DNA from: Candidatus Nitrotoga arctica
Lineage (GTDB): Bacteria; Pseudomonadota; Gammaproteobacteria; Burkholderiales; Gallionellaceae
Length of the DNA stretch: 64,000 nucleotides
Assembly (NCBI RefSeq): GCF_918378365.1
Contig: NZ_OU912926.1
Span: forward strand, 1,116,001 to 1,180,000
Reading direction: 5' to 3'
Shown here: positions 18,182-28,118 of the stretch, piece by piece
Position numbering within the stretch: the first letter of the stretch is position 1
How the letters are laid out: each line of letters opens with the position of its first letter
Translations under genes and position numbers: made by a program
Notes under the pieces: generated by a model
The model's input: only the letters and a program-made list of their open reading frames with translations
The model's database searches: none
Told to the model about the DNA's origin: nothing

Positions 18182-18965
18182 TATTAAACAGGTATTCTTG
18201 TACTGAACAGTCTCTTAGTGGCCACTATGCCCGTACCTGTGCCATTAATTATTTGTCAGCAGGCAGATAGCTGTTAGCGAGTATCAATGTTGTAAATTCT
18301 CGGTTGGCGTTCTTGCCAAACCGTGGTAGTCCACTTTCGTTTAATCCTCCAGTCGTTTTATTATCATAAGGACAGGCCAGGATCTGGTTTGTAATTTTTG
18401 ATTCTTTCCTGTTTTTGCTGCGCCTGATCTCGTCCACTTCTCCGCCGTGCTTAAGCATTCTCAAGCCTCTTCCAGTTTTATTGATCCATTCGAGCTGGAC
18501 AAGGTTCGCTGATTCCCACAAGTTCAATGGCTTTTTCCGGAAGATTTAAAATCTGCTGTTTTAGTAGTCGCCACTTTTATTTCCACGGTGAAATTATTAA
18601 TAAATGGAAGATACGTCACGTTAGCAGGTGGCGGCGAATGGGGGTGGAAATTTCTTTGAGTTATTGATGCGCCCTAAAGTTTCCAGTCGTATCGCCGTTA
18701 CAAGTAGCTGTAAGAAGAATATTTTTTACGTAGATTAACGCCACATGATATTTCGTGAAACAACCTGATGTATGTGAAGCGAAGGTAATAAAAAGTGGGG
18801 GGTAATATTTTTTAAAACTGATAATTTTAGATTCCAATTTAGTCTATGGAACTAAGAATTTTAATCATTACGCAGCATAGACAATTAAGTGATTCAGGTT
18901 GAAGTCAAAAAAATAATTCGAATTAATTTTTGCTGTGTAATAAATAGTTACTTTTTATATAAGGC
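18182..18965. other. intergenic region without a supported gene
   Basis: About 780 bp, increasingly AT-rich toward 18965. One minus-strand frame (18249-18527, 92 codons) is open but has no recognisable domain or ribosome site and odd composition. No inverted-repeat ends of an insertion sequence were noticed. The right end should contain the promoter for the chemoreceptor gene. Confidence 0.45.
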
Positions 18966-20963
18966 ATGTGGCAAATCATGAAAAATATTTCTATATCAAA
19001 AAAATTGATACTTTTACTGGCTCTGCCGCTTATTGGGCTGATTATTTTCGCGGCCATTAATGCTCAACTAAGTTATGGGCAGTGGAGAAGTCTGACGCAA
19101 ACCGAAGCATTGATGAACTTTGCTGTTGCTATAGGTGACGCTTCGCATCAGCTGCAAATTGAACGCGGTGCCACGGCTGGTTTTGTTCAGTCCAAAGGAG
19201 AGCGATTTGCCAATGATCTACCGGGATATCGCGCAGAAACGGATCAAAAGTTAGTGCTGCTCAAGAGCAGTTATACCCATCTGAATGCGACTAGTATGCC
19301 CACTTCTCTCCGCACTACGGTGGAGGCCGCAATGAGCAAACTGGATGGTCTTAAAGATAACCGCGATGCAGCTTCACAGTTCAGAATCACCGCGCCGGAG
19401 GCTGCCGGTTATTACACCAAGACCGTCGCCACTCTGCTTGAAATAATGCCGGTAATCACTGAGCAGGCCAGCGATTTGCAGGTAGCCAAACAAATGACGG
19501 CATACCTTGCTTTTCTGTACGCTAAGGAACGTACCGGACAGGAGCGCGCGTTAATGGTACCGGTATTTACAGCCAACAAAATTGAACCGGCACAGTATCG
19601 GACTTTCATTGGTCACATCTCCGCGCAGCAGACGCATCTGGATACTTTTGTTAATTATGCGACCGATGAGGCTCGCGCATTTTACAAAAGCAAGATGACT
19701 GGTTCATATGTGGATGAAGTGGAAGCCATGCGCAAGGTAGTGATAGAAAAAGTGGCTGTGGGTGATTTTGGTATTGAGCCAACCAAGTGGTTTAACAGCA
19801 TTACAGCCAAAATAAATGGCATGAAAGAAGTTGAAAATATGCTTGCCGAGCGCATACGAGCATCCTCTGCTGCTGCTGCAGCCAGTGCTCGCACGGCTTT
19901 CATGGCCAGTGCGATATTCGGCTTGTTGGCTATCCTGGTGACCGTGATGGCGGGAATGTTTATCGTCAGAAGTATTGCTTCCGAATTGCATTCTTTGCGG
20001 GAAACGATTGCCCTTATTCAGAGCGACAATGATCTCACGCACCGCATCGTGGTAGAAGGCGAGAATGAAATTGCCGAGACGGGTAATTCCTTCAATCTTC
20101 TGATTGGCAGTATGCAGGTAATTATTAATAATGTGATCGAAAGTTCCAAGCAGGTTCGTCAGAGTACTACTCAGCTTTCAGCAGCCTCTCTGAAAATTAC
20201 TCACAGTTCACAGTCGCAGAATGAGGCAGCAGCTTCTACAGCTGCTGCGGTGGAACAGATGACGGTGAGTATTTCGGAAGTGGCGGCGACTGCTGCAGAT
20301 GTGCATAAGCTTTCCGAGCAAAGTCTGCAACAAACCAAGCAAGGTAATCAAAGCGCAGAAGTCATGATTCTCGAAATCGCCAGCATTGAAAAAGCGGTGA
20401 ATCAGATTGCAGCATCGGTCGGTGATTTTGTGCAAAGCGCGCGAACCATTGCCAGTATGACTCAACAAGTTAAGGATATCGCCGACCAAACCAATCTGTT
20501 GGCGCTGAATGCGGCGATTGAAGCGGCGCGTGCGGGCGAACAAGGGCGAGGTTTTGCGGTGGTGGCGGATGAAGTTCGCAAGCTGGCTGAAAAATCTGCG
20601 CAATCGGCCCGTGAAATCGACAAGGTAACCAGCACGTTGGATGTGCAATCCGGCAATGTGGAAAAAGCCATTGAGCATGGCTTGCAGTCCTTGAAGTCTA
20701 CTCAGCAGCAGATTAACACGGTATCCAGCATGCTGGTCCAGGCGGGTGCTTCGGTAACCAATGTTAGTAGTGGAGTAAGCACTATTGCAGCATCGGTGGA
20801 TGAGCAAAGCAAGGGCAGCCATGAAATTGCTCGTCATGTCGAAAATATTGCGCAAATGGCGGAAGAGAACTATGCGGCGATCGAGCATGTCGGGCAGGAC
20901 ATATTACGGTTGGAGAAATTGGCTGAAGATATGGAAGCCGCTGTGGCTCACTTTAAGGTGTAA
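18966..20963 (+). CDS. methyl-accepting chemotaxis protein with a NIT sensor domain
   Basis: A 665-residue chemoreceptor. A first membrane helix (about residues 13-33) is followed by a periplasmic NIT-type domain (nitrate/nitrite sensing family) recognised by [16 protein letters not shown] and the later [22 protein letters not shown], a second helix (about 312-335), a HAMP linker and a long cytoplasmic signalling coiled coil. The conserved hairpin tip reads [21 protein letters not shown] (near residue 510). There is no C-terminal NWETF-type pentapeptide. A start at 18978 (MKNISISKK) is equally possible, as neither has a well-spaced ribosome site. It heads a chemotaxis cluster on the plus strand. 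Ligand specificity is inferred only from the domain. Confidence 0.92.
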   Translation: MWQIMKNISISKKLILLLALPLIGLIIFAAINAQLSYGQWRSLTQTEALMNFAVAIGDASHQLQIERGATAGFVQSKGERFANDLPGYRAETDQKLVLLKSSYTHLNATSMPTSLRTTVEAAMSKLDGLKDNRDAASQFRITAPEAAGYYTKTVATLLEIMPVITEQASDLQVAKQMTAYLAFLYAKERTGQERALMVPVFTANKIEPAQYRTFIGHISAQQTHLDTFVNYATDEARAFYKSKMTGSYVDEVEAMRKVVIEKVAVGDFGIEPTKWFNSITAKINGMKEVENMLAERIRASSAAAAASARTAFMASAIFGLLAILVTVMAGMFIVRSIASELHSLRETIALIQSDNDLTHRIVVEGENEIAETGNSFNLLIGSMQVIINNVIESSKQVRQSTTQLSAASLKITHSSQSQNEAAASTAAAVEQMTVSISEVAATAADVHKLSEQSLQQTKQGNQSAEVMILEIASIEKAVNQIAASVGDFVQSARTIASMTQQVKDIADQTNLLALNAAIEAARAGEQGRGFAVVADEVRKLAEKSAQSAREIDKVTSTLDVQSGNVEKAIEHGLQSLKSTQQQINTVSSMLVQAGASVTNVSSGVSTIAASVDEQSKGSHEIARHVENIAQMAEENYAAIEHVGQDILRLEKLAEDMEAAVAHFKV

Positions 20964-21014
20964 TTTCTAAAACAATAATGCCGCGTGCTCTCGACGTATC
21001 GTCCAATTTGTAAC

Positions 21015-21036
21015 CTCTCACCTTCTGTGGTGAGAG
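21015..21036. repeat. hairpin between the chemoreceptor and first cheV gene
   Basis: CTCTCACC pairs with GGTGAGAG around TTCTGT. The flanking GTTAGGGAGAAGGGC gives the whole stretch (about 21010-21072) the look of a degraded dispersed REP-like element. There is no T-tract, so it is not a standard terminator. Confidence 0.55.
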
Positions 21037-21090
21037 TGAATACGGGGAACGAAGTGTTAGGGAGAAGGGCTTACAGTAACGGGGTTAGTC

Positions 21091-22047
21091 ATGTCTGAAT
21101 TGCTTAGAAATATTGATGGACGCACCAAGCTGGCAGGTACCAACAAGTTGGAAATTTTGATGTTCACGCTTGGTTTGGACAATCGCACGGGACGTTGCGA
21201 AATATTTGGTATCAATGTGTTCAAGGTGCGTGAGGTGATGCGTGTACCGGCCATTACTCATGCGCCAGAAATGCCGGACTCAGTGGAAGGCATGGTAAGT
21301 TTGCGTGGAGTGTTGGTGCCAGTAATTGATTTGGCAAAATACACTGGCGTGCAGACTGACGTTAAACCAGGAATTATGGTGGTCACTGAATACAATGGGC
21401 ACACTCAGGGCTTTTTGGTCGATGCAGTGGATACCATTTTGCGCCTCGATTGGGCCTCTATGAGGGTGCCACCAGAAATGCTTAATGCCCAAATGGGAGG
21501 ATTGGTGACTGCCGTCACAGAGTTGGCCGATGGGCGGTTGGTGATGATGATGGATGTGGAAAAAGTGTTGGCTGAAACCGGACATTTTAATGATGACCTT
21601 GCACTGAAGGCTGTTAAGCCCATAGGTGTGTCTGATCGCACGGTGTTTTTTGCTGATGATTCCGCAGTGGCGCGTAAGCAGATTGTCAGCACATTAGAGG
21701 CAATGCAAGTAAATCATCTTTCTGCTATTAATGGTCGCAAGGCGTGGGAAGAATTGCAAAGGATTGCTAGTTATGCCGAATCGGCGGGGTTACCTGTAAG
21801 CGATATGGTGCAAGTTATCCTCACCGACGTAGAAATGCCTGAAATGGACGGCTACATGCTTACGCGCCTGATCAAGGAAGACAAACGCTTTGCCAACATC
21901 CCGGTGTTGATGCATTCGTCGCTCTCCAGCGAGTCCAATCAGCAACTCGGCAAGGCGGTCGGGGTGGATGAGTACGTACCCAAATTTGAACCGCATAAGC
22001 TTTCGCAGACGCTCGCTCGCCTGCTGACCAGAAACGGAAAGGACTGA
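21091..22047 (+). CDS. cheV: chemotaxis coupling protein CheV (first copy)
   Basis: A 318-residue CheW-receiver fusion that couples receptors to CheA and is itself phosphorylated. The CheW-like domain spans about residues 20-165 (FGINVFKVREVMRVPAIT, GMVSLRGVLVPVIDLAKYTG), and a receiver domain spans about 183-310, with acidic pocket Asp189/Asp190 (FFADDSAVARKQI) and phospho-acceptor Asp246 (ILTDVEMPEMDGY). It is followed 2 bp later by a second cheV. The two copies are clearly paralogous but diverged throughout, so the duplication is not recent. Confidence 0.93.
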   Translation: MSELLRNIDGRTKLAGTNKLEILMFTLGLDNRTGRCEIFGINVFKVREVMRVPAITHAPEMPDSVEGMVSLRGVLVPVIDLAKYTGVQTDVKPGIMVVTEYNGHTQGFLVDAVDTILRLDWASMRVPPEMLNAQMGGLVTAVTELADGRLVMMMDVEKVLAETGHFNDDLALKAVKPIGVSDRTVFFADDSAVARKQIVSTLEAMQVNHLSAINGRKAWEELQRIASYAESAGLPVSDMVQVILTDVEMPEMDGYMLTRLIKEDKRFANIPVLMHSSLSSESNQQLGKAVGVDEYVPKFEPHKLSQTLARLLTRNGKD

Positions 22048-22049
22048 TT

Positions 22050-23024
22050 ATGTCGATTGCCGAATATCAATCACAAGCAGAGAACACTTCTCTGTCGCAG
22101 AGCACGGGTAGCCTGTTCGATACTGTGGATGCCAGAACCAGTTTGGCTGGTTCTAATAAGATGGAGATACTGCTGTTTTCGTTGGGTACTCCGGAAACGT
22201 TTGGTATCAATGTATTCAAAGTCAAGGAAGTATGCCGTGCGATGGCGATCACCAAGACACCCAATATGCCAGCGGGTGTGGACGGTATTGTGTCATTACG
22301 TGGACACATTCTTCCCGTATTGACCTTGGCTAGATTCATGGGGCTTGATGGAACAATGTCGAACGACCAAAGCACCATGATGGTGGCGGAATATAGCCGT
22401 CATATTCTTGGTTTTCTAGTGCATGACGTAGATCGCATTATTAGAGTTGACTGGAATAAAGTCCGCCCGGCAGATGACATGTTTTCCGGCAACAAGGACA
22501 TGATTACTGCGATCACTGAGCTGCCGGATGGCAAGCTCGTTTCGATACTGGATGTCGAGCAAGTTCTTGCCAGCGCATTTGGTGAAGATGTGGTGGGCAG
22601 CGTGGATAAGATCGAAAATGGCCATGAATTATGTATCTTTTTCGTGGATGACTCTGCAGTAGCACGTAAGAAAATAACCGAAGTCCTGGATAAGATGGGT
22701 GTCAAAAATTTGCAGGCGAATAACGGGCTGGAAGGATGGGAACGCTTGAAGGGGTTGGCAGATACCGCGCAGAGCAGTGGTACAAATCTGCATGATCAGA
22801 TTCAAGTGGTGCTCGTAGATGCGGAAATGCCGGTGATGGATGGTTACGTGCTGACGCAACATATCAAGGCTGACAGGCGTTTTGATGGTATTCCGGTGGT
22901 TATGCATTCGTCTTTATCATCTGATGCCAACCGCGATATGGGAAAGCGGGTTGGAGTGGATTATTACGTGCCCAAGTTTGATGTGGCGGTATTGAGCAAT
23001 ACATTGCGGCCTTTGCTGGTTTGA
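22050..23024 (+). CDS. cheV: chemotaxis coupling protein CheV (second copy)
   Basis: A 324-residue CheW-receiver fusion. The CheW-like part (about residues 35-175) has FGINVFKVKEVCRAMAITKTP and GIVSLRGHILPVLTLARFMG; the receiver part has acidic pocket Asp200/Asp201 (FFVDDSAVARKKI) and acceptor Asp257 (VLVDAEMPVMDGY). It starts 2 bp after the first cheV stop, consistent with one transcript. Having two CheV proteins in tandem suggests that different receptor groups, or an adaptation/phosphate-sink role, are split between them; this is inference. Confidence 0.93.
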   Translation: MSIAEYQSQAENTSLSQSTGSLFDTVDARTSLAGSNKMEILLFSLGTPETFGINVFKVKEVCRAMAITKTPNMPAGVDGIVSLRGHILPVLTLARFMGLDGTMSNDQSTMMVAEYSRHILGFLVHDVDRIIRVDWNKVRPADDMFSGNKDMITAITELPDGKLVSILDVEQVLASAFGEDVVGSVDKIENGHELCIFFVDDSAVARKKITEVLDKMGVKNLQANNGLEGWERLKGLADTAQSSGTNLHDQIQVVLVDAEMPVMDGYVLTQHIKADRRFDGIPVVMHSSLSSDANRDMGKRVGVDYYVPKFDVAVLSNTLRPLLV

Positions 23025-23148
23025 TGTATCTGAAAATGGTTAACGGGATAAGGAATAAAAGTAAAAGTTAGAAAAATGTAACACCTTGAATGGTATTAGA
23101 TTTCTTCCTGTCGTTCCCCTGAAGACTAAAAGTAACTGGAGGTATATC

Positions 23149-23538
23149 GTGGTAGATGCAAATATGAAATTTTTGGTGGTGGACGATTTTTCCACAATGC
23201 GGCGTATTGTGCGTAACTTGCTCAAGGAGCTTGGTTTCGTCAATGTGCAAGAGGCGGAAGATGGTGTCGATGCATTAAAAAAGTTACACAGTGAGAGTTT
23301 TAATTTTGTGGTGTCGGATTGGAATATGCCTAATATGACCGGCATTGATCTGCTTATAGCTATCCGTGCTGATCCAACGCTGAAACACTTGCCGGTATTG
23401 ATGGTGACCGCTGAAGCCAAGCGCGAAAACATTATTGCGGCAGCACAGGCAGGTGCCAGCGGTTATGTTGTTAAGCCGTTTACTGCCGCCACACTAGATG
23501 AAAAACTAAAGAAAATTTTCCTGACTATGCAAAAGTGA
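23149..23538 (+). CDS. cheY: chemotaxis response regulator CheY
   Basis: A 129-residue single-domain receiver that binds the flagellar switch when phosphorylated by CheA. All signature residues fall at the classical CheY numbering: Asp12/Asp13 ([21 protein letters not shown]), Asp57 ([12 protein letters not shown]), Thr87 (LMVTAEA) and Lys109 (YVVKPF). The GTG at 23149 is chosen because it has a GGAGG site with six-base spacing; the frame is open further upstream to 23086 with no support and non-CheY-like residues. cheZ starts at the stop codon. Confidence 0.96.
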   Translation: MVDANMKFLVVDDFSTMRRIVRNLLKELGFVNVQEAEDGVDALKKLHSESFNFVVSDWNMPNMTGIDLLIAIRADPTLKHLPVLMVTAEAKRENIIAAAQAGASGYVVKPFTAATLDEKLKKIFLTMQK

Positions 23539-24305
23539 GTGATGCCATGACTAAGAAAGCAGTTGCAGGAGATTCAGATGATTTGGAAGCGTTGTTTGAC
23601 AGTATTGTCTCGGCGAGTGATGGTGGAGAGGAAGAGACTGCCGTCGCCACATCGTCTTCGGCTAATAGGGGATTGACCCAAAGTGGTGATGAGAGTAGCC
23701 CATCGGACAGCGTGGTAAACAAGCTTGGGCAAATGACGCGCAAGTTTCATGACACTCTGCATGAACTTGGTTACGGCAAAGATCTTGAGAAAGTCGCATC
23801 TTTTATTCCTGATGCTCGCGACCGTTTGAGCTATGTCGTTACCATGACAGAAAAAGCTGCTGAACGAGTGCTGAATGCTACTGAGGCTGCACAACCCATT
23901 GTGGCAAAGATTGAAGTCGATTCCCAACGGTTGGCGCGGGAATGGCAGATGCTTTTTGATAAACAACTCGATACTGAGCAGTTCAAGAATTTGGTCACGC
24001 AAACCCATGCTTTTTTGATTGAAATTCCGAAACAGACCAAGGTTACCAATGCTTACCTGACGGAAATCATGATGGCACAAGACTTTCAGGACTTGACTGG
24101 ACAGGTCATCAAAAAAATTGTGGATGTAACACAGAAAATGGAAAAGCAGCTGGTGGAGTTACTGGTTGAGAGCTCTCCCCCTATCGCTAACTCAGATATG
24201 CATGCCGGGCTACTGAATGGCCCGGTGATAAATTCGTCAGGACGCACCGACGTGGTGACCAATCAGAATCAAGTAGATGACTTGCTTGAAAGCATGGGGT
24301 TCTAA
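23535..24305 (+). CDS. cheZ: CheY-P phosphatase CheZ
   Basis: A protein of 256 residues, or 252 if the ATG at 23547 is used. It has the CheZ elongated helical hairpin in the middle ([39 protein letters not shown]) and the catalytic segment with Asp and Gln in [19 protein letters not shown] (about residue 185-203). The C-terminal peptide [11 protein letters not shown] is the conserved CheY-binding tail. The GTG at 23535 overlaps the cheY stop, favouring translational coupling, but no good ribosome site distinguishes it from the ATG four codons later. Confidence 0.95.
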   Translation: MSDAMTKKAVAGDSDDLEALFDSIVSASDGGEEETAVATSSSANRGLTQSGDESSPSDSVVNKLGQMTRKFHDTLHELGYGKDLEKVASFIPDARDRLSYVVTMTEKAAERVLNATEAAQPIVAKIEVDSQRLAREWQMLFDKQLDTEQFKNLVTQTHAFLIEIPKQTKVTNAYLTEIMMAQDFQDLTGQVIKKIVDVTQKMEKQLVELLVESSPPIANSDMHAGLLNGPVINSSGRTDVVTNQNQVDDLLESMGF

Positions 24306-24306
24306 A

Positions 24307-26175
24307 ATGAATGATTTCGCGGGCATGGAAGAGTTAATGCAGGATTTTTTAACAGAAGCATCTGAGCTGTTGTCTGATGTCGACAGTAAGCTGATTGACT
24401 TGGAAAAGCAGCCTCATGATCGCGACCTGCTCAATATCATCTTTCGTGGCTTTCACACCATCAAGGGTGGCGCTGGATTCTTGAATGCGACGGAGCTGGT
24501 TACGTTATGTCATCTCACAGAAAATCTGTTTGATAATCTGCGCAACGGTGAGTTAGTTCTGAATGCGGATCTAATGGACGCGATTTTTGCAGCGACAGGA
24601 GAGGTCAGGCAGATGTTTGACGCATTAGCACAATACAGGCAACCAGAAGCCGCCCCGCCTCACCTGATTTCCGCACTGCACGCCGCCTTGAATGGAGAAG
24701 CGGTTGTAACTCAGACTGTTGCACCGCAGGTGGCTGTGCTCGAATCTGCGGCTGATAATTCTCTATCTTCATCAGTGGCTAGTCAAGACTGGAATGTTTT
24801 GTATCAGGCCTTGGTGGGTACTTCACCCGTTCAAGTTCAGGCTGGATCTGATGCGGGGCTAGCTTCTCCTTCTCCAGCCGCAACACAGGCGCCTGCAGGT
24901 AACGTGGAAGCGTCATTGCCAGAAGCTCGTTCGTTTGGCCGACGTGGCAACGATATTCCAGGAAATAAAGCTCCAGCTGCCGGGCGCCGCGAAAATGAGG
25001 CGGGTAAGGACAATACAATTCGTGTTGATACTGACCGGCTGGATCAAGTGCTCAATCTTTCTGGTGAAATTGGATTGACCAAAAATCGCCTGACCCATTT
25101 ACGCACTGACATTCTGCAAGGGCGATCTGACGCGGCCACATTGCTTGCATTAGATGAGTCGGTCAGTCAGCTCGATATGCTGGTGGTGAATTTGCAAAAT
25201 GCGGTGATGAAGACGCGTATGCAACCTATCGGCCGCCTTTTCAATAAATATCCTCGTTTGGCGCGCGATTTGGCGCGTCAGCTGGGTAAGGATGTTGAGT
25301 TGGTGTTGTCCGGTGAAGAGACCGAGATCGATAAAACCATGATTGAGGATCTTAACGATCCGCTGGTGCACTTGATTCGCAATGCGGTGGATCACGGCGT
25401 GGAAAGTTCGGAACAGCGCGCGGCGGTGGGTAAGACAGCAAAGAGCTTAGTGCATTTAAGTGCTCAACAGGAGGGAGATCACATCATCATTAGGATAACC
25501 GATGATGGCAAGGGCATGCGTCCCGAGGTGATCCGCAACAAGGCCATCGAGAAGGGCTTGATCAATGCGGAATCTGTGAGCAGCCTGGATGATGAACAAA
25601 GCTTAGGTTTGATTTTACTCCCAGGGTTTTCAACTAAAGATGAGATTTCCAGTGTGTCCGGTCGTGGGGTTGGCATGGATGTAGTGAAAACCAACATTGA
25701 GAAATTGAGTGGCAAAATCAGTATTACATCGGTGCCGGGTAAGGGTAGTGAGTTCACCATTTCATTGCCACTTACATTGGCGATTCTGCCAGTGCTGCTA
25801 CTACGCTTGTGCAATCAATCATTTGCTGTGCCGCTGTCATTGGTGCGGGAGATTTTATCGGTTCCACCGAGTGATTTGCAACAGATAGCTGGCAAAGCCA
25901 CCATGGTGGTGCGCGGTGAGGTCCTGCCGGTGCTTTCATTGGCCAGTTTGATTGGCTGGGAGCAGACTGATAAACCTGAAGTGGGTGTGTTGATGCAGAT
26001 TGAAAAAAACAGTTTCATCCTCTCGGCAGATGGCTTTGCCGGACACGATGATGTGGTGATCAAATCATTGGATACTTTCCGGCCAAAGGGAGTAGCAGGT
26101 GTGACGATGTCCAGCGAGGGTGAGATTATATTAATTTTGGATATCAAAGAATTGCTTGGTGAGCTATGCAGATGA
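24307..26175 (+). CDS. cheA: chemotaxis histidine kinase CheA
   Basis: A 622-residue kinase. The N-terminal HPt domain carries phospho-His50 (FRGFHTIKGGAGFL). A variable Ala/Pro-rich linker (about residues 130-235) stands where a P2 domain is often found; I see no clear P2. Then come the dimerisation region, the ATPase domain with DPLVHLIRNAVDHGVE (N box), DDGKGMRP (G1), and GFSTKDEISSVSGRGVGMDVVK, and a C-terminal CheW-like regulatory domain. The start is the ATG one base after the cheZ stop; an upstream frame to 24277 lies inside cheZ. The cluster ends here without cheW, cheR or cheB. Confidence 0.96.
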   Translation: MNDFAGMEELMQDFLTEASELLSDVDSKLIDLEKQPHDRDLLNIIFRGFHTIKGGAGFLNATELVTLCHLTENLFDNLRNGELVLNADLMDAIFAATGEVRQMFDALAQYRQPEAAPPHLISALHAALNGEAVVTQTVAPQVAVLESAADNSLSSSVASQDWNVLYQALVGTSPVQVQAGSDAGLASPSPAATQAPAGNVEASLPEARSFGRRGNDIPGNKAPAAGRRENEAGKDNTIRVDTDRLDQVLNLSGEIGLTKNRLTHLRTDILQGRSDAATLLALDESVSQLDMLVVNLQNAVMKTRMQPIGRLFNKYPRLARDLARQLGKDVELVLSGEETEIDKTMIEDLNDPLVHLIRNAVDHGVESSEQRAAVGKTAKSLVHLSAQQEGDHIIIRITDDGKGMRPEVIRNKAIEKGLINAESVSSLDDEQSLGLILLPGFSTKDEISSVSGRGVGMDVVKTNIEKLSGKISITSVPGKGSEFTISLPLTLAILPVLLLRLCNQSFAVPLSLVREILSVPPSDLQQIAGKATMVVRGEVLPVLSLASLIGWEQTDKPEVGVLMQIEKNSFILSADGFAGHDDVVIKSLDTFRPKGVAGVTMSSEGEIILILDIKELLGELCR

Positions 26176-26348
26176 GGCAGGGAATATCGGATCTGATCAA
26201 AAAGTTGCTGTGAATTAGTTTCGTCCGACCGGCTTGTTTACTGACAGGCGTTAACTGGCAAGCCCATACAATTCTTCTGAGGTTATTTAACGGCTGAGTC
26301 TAAGGCATGGAAAATTTATAAATTTCCACCGTGTTAACTATCTGTTTA

Positions 26349-26364
26349 CCCTGCCTTCGCAGGG
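26349..26364. terminator. possible hairpin between convergent cheA and pgeF
   Basis: CCCTGC-CTTC-GCAGGG, a 6-bp stem in the 200-bp gap between convergent genes. There is no T-tract on either strand, so it is weak evidence for a shared terminator. Confidence 0.35.
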
Positions 26365-26379
26365 CTAAAAGCACGGGAA

Positions 26380-27117
26380 TCACTTATCCAGCCAGATAAA
26401 TGTTCCCATCCTCCCCGTCACACTATCGCGCCGATACGAGAAGAAATTTGCGCTGTCTGTATAGGTACACAGGCCGCCGCCGTATACACGCGTAACACCC
26501 AATGCATTCAGGCGCAGACCTGCGAGTTGATAAATGTCGGCGAACCATTTTCCTGATGTATCAGACACGAAGGCCGCCGCCGCTTGTTGATCTTTGCCAA
26601 TAAACTCTGCCCGCACTTCATCGCCTACTTCGAAAGCTCGTGGGCCTATTGCAGGTCCAAGCCAGGCCATGAGCGTATTAGGAGGTACGTCCATGGCACG
26701 CACGGTGTGTTCAATGACCCCATCGCACAATCCACGCCATCCTGCATGTACTGCGCTGATTACGCTGCCTTTATCATTGCACAGCAGTACGGGCAGGCAA
26801 TCTGCGGTCATTACTACACACACTGCGCCGGGGTGTGTCGATACACAGGCATCGGCCTCGGGCCAACATTCGGCCTGAGCCGCATCAGTTACTACCACAC
26901 CATGCACTTGCTTCAGCCACACCGGCTCACTTGGCAGCATTGGTTCCAGCAGCATGCGATTGCGCGCTACGGCTAAAGGCGCATCGCCTACGTTGCTGCT
27001 GAGATTGAGACTGTTATAGGGGGCAGCACTGATCCCTCCATTGCGTGTGGTTTGTAGCGTTCTGATATTTTTTGGAGCCGGCCAGTCAGGGATAATGCAG
27101 TGTTCAAGCAGGTTCAT
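26380..27117 (-). CDS. pgeF: peptidoglycan editing factor PgeF (YfiH, multicopper-like laccase fold)
   Basis: A 245-residue cytoplasmic protein of the YfiH/DUF152 family, which in E. coli removes wrongly incorporated L-Ser from UDP-MurNAc. Conserved metal-site segments are LKQVHG, MTADCLPVLLCN and AVHAGWRGLCDGVIE, with the His-Cys-His set in place. The start overlaps the end of rluD by 14 bp, the usual rluD-pgeF pairing in proteobacteria, so co-transcription from the rluD promoter is likely. Confidence 0.94.
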   Translation of the reverse strand: MNLLEHCIIPDWPAPKNIRTLQTTRNGGISAAPYNSLNLSSNVGDAPLAVARNRMLLEPMLPSEPVWLKQVHGVVVTDAAQAECWPEADACVSTHPGAVCVVMTADCLPVLLCNDKGSVISAVHAGWRGLCDGVIEHTVRAMDVPPNTLMAWLGPAIGPRAFEVGDEVRAEFIGKDQQAAAAFVSDTSGKWFADIYQLAGLRLNALGVTRVYGGGLCTYTDSANFFSYRRDSVTGRMGTFIWLDK

Positions 27118-28102
27118 TTAATGTGCTCCTGATGTTTTTTAGTAGCTGTGTTATGTCGTCTGGCATGGGGGCTTGCCATTCCAACCATTCACCCGTTGTG
27201 GGATGTTCCAGCCCAAGTTGCGTCGCATGCAACGCTTGGCGTGGGAAAACGGCTAAAAGGGGGCGTAATTGTGGTGCGCATTTCTGTGCCCCCTTGATAT
27301 ATACCGAGTCGCCAACCAACGGATGGCGAATAGAGGCAAGGTGAACGCGGATCTGATGGGTGCGCCCGGTTTCCAATTTGCAGCGAAGCAGGGTGCAGCC
27401 GGGGAAACGCTCCGCTATGGTGTAATGCGTAGTTGCAGGTTTGCCGTCTTCCACTATTGCCATTTTCGTACGCAGCGTAGGATGGCGGCCTATAGGTACA
27501 TTTACCGTACCGGCACGTACCACTTCGCCATATACCAGCGCATAGTATTCGCGCTGTACGCTACGTGCCTGCAACTGGCGTACTAGCGCTGTCTGCGCAG
27601 TAAGTGTTTTTGCAACGACCAGCAGTCCGCTGGTATCCTTGTCCAGCCTATGCACAATGCCGGCGCGCGGTATTTCTGAAAGTTGCGGCGAATGATGGAG
27701 CAAGGCATTGAGCAGAGTGCCATTCCAATTTCCACTACCTGGATGCACCACCAGTCCTGCCAGTTTGTTGATGATGAGTATGCTGTTATCTTCAAACAAG
27801 ATGTTTAGCTCGATATCCTCAGCCTGATAAGGTTGTTCGGCAGGATTCGATTGAAGTATGACTTCTATCTCTTCGCCGCCCCATACTTTTTGTTTGGAAG
27901 TGGTTGCCGCGCCATCGAGTTTAACCTGCTGCTGCGTGATCCAGTCTTGCAGACGGCTACGAGAATACTCTGGCAGCAGCTTGGCTAATACCTGATCAAG
28001 GCGCATCCCCGCGCATTCGTCGGGAACTTTGAACAAAAGTGGGGCAGTCTTCAATGTAAGCGGGTTGGGTGCAGAAAGGTTTGCGGTATAATTGGATAAC
28101 AT
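27104..28102 (-). CDS. rluD: 23S rRNA pseudouridine synthase RluD
   Basis: A 332-residue enzyme that makes pseudouridines in helix 69 of 23S rRNA. It has an N-terminal S4 RNA-binding domain (about residues 32-90, MRLDQVLAKLLPEYSRSRLQDWI) and the RluA-type catalytic domain with HRLDKDTSGLLVVAKT (catalytic Asp about 154) and the family RTHQIRVHLASI segment. The start is uncertain: ATG at 28102 gives MLSNYTANL, while ATG at 28120 adds six residues and would overlap the divergent bamD start base for base. Its 5' coding region contains the probable bamD promoter. Confidence 0.94.
   Translation of the reverse strand: MLSNYTANLSAPNPLTLKTAPLLFKVPDECAGMRLDQVLAKLLPEYSRSRLQDWITQQQVKLDGAATTSKQKVWGGEEIEVILQSNPAEQPYQAEDIELNILFEDNSILIINKLAGLVVHPGSGNWNGTLLNALLHHSPQLSEIPRAGIVHRLDKDTSGLLVVAKTLTAQTALVRQLQARSVQREYYALVYGEVVRAGTVNVPIGRHPTLRTKMAIVEDGKPATTHYTIAERFPGCTLLRCKLETGRTHQIRVHLASIRHPLVGDSVYIKGAQKCAPQLRPLLAVFPRQALHATQLGLEHPTTGEWLEWQAPMPDDITQLLKNIRSTLNEPA
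28065..28092 (+). promoter_or_regulatory. probable bamD promoter inside the rluD 5' end
   Basis: TTGGGT (28065) and a perfect TATAAT (28087) with 16-bp spacing, placing the start of transcription about 20 nt before the bamD ATG. It lies in the 5' coding end of the divergent rluD. Confidence 0.6.
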
Positions 28103-28118
28103 TTTTTTGGATTCTGCC

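Noticed and set aside
18249..18527. 92-codon minus-strand frame between the secreted protein and the chemoreceptor
   Set aside because: No family, no ribosome site, unusual composition and no support from context; probably chance.
27583..27795. Second minus-strand frame inside rluD
   Set aside because: It is an out-of-frame shadow; the RluD frame is continuous, so there is no frameshift.
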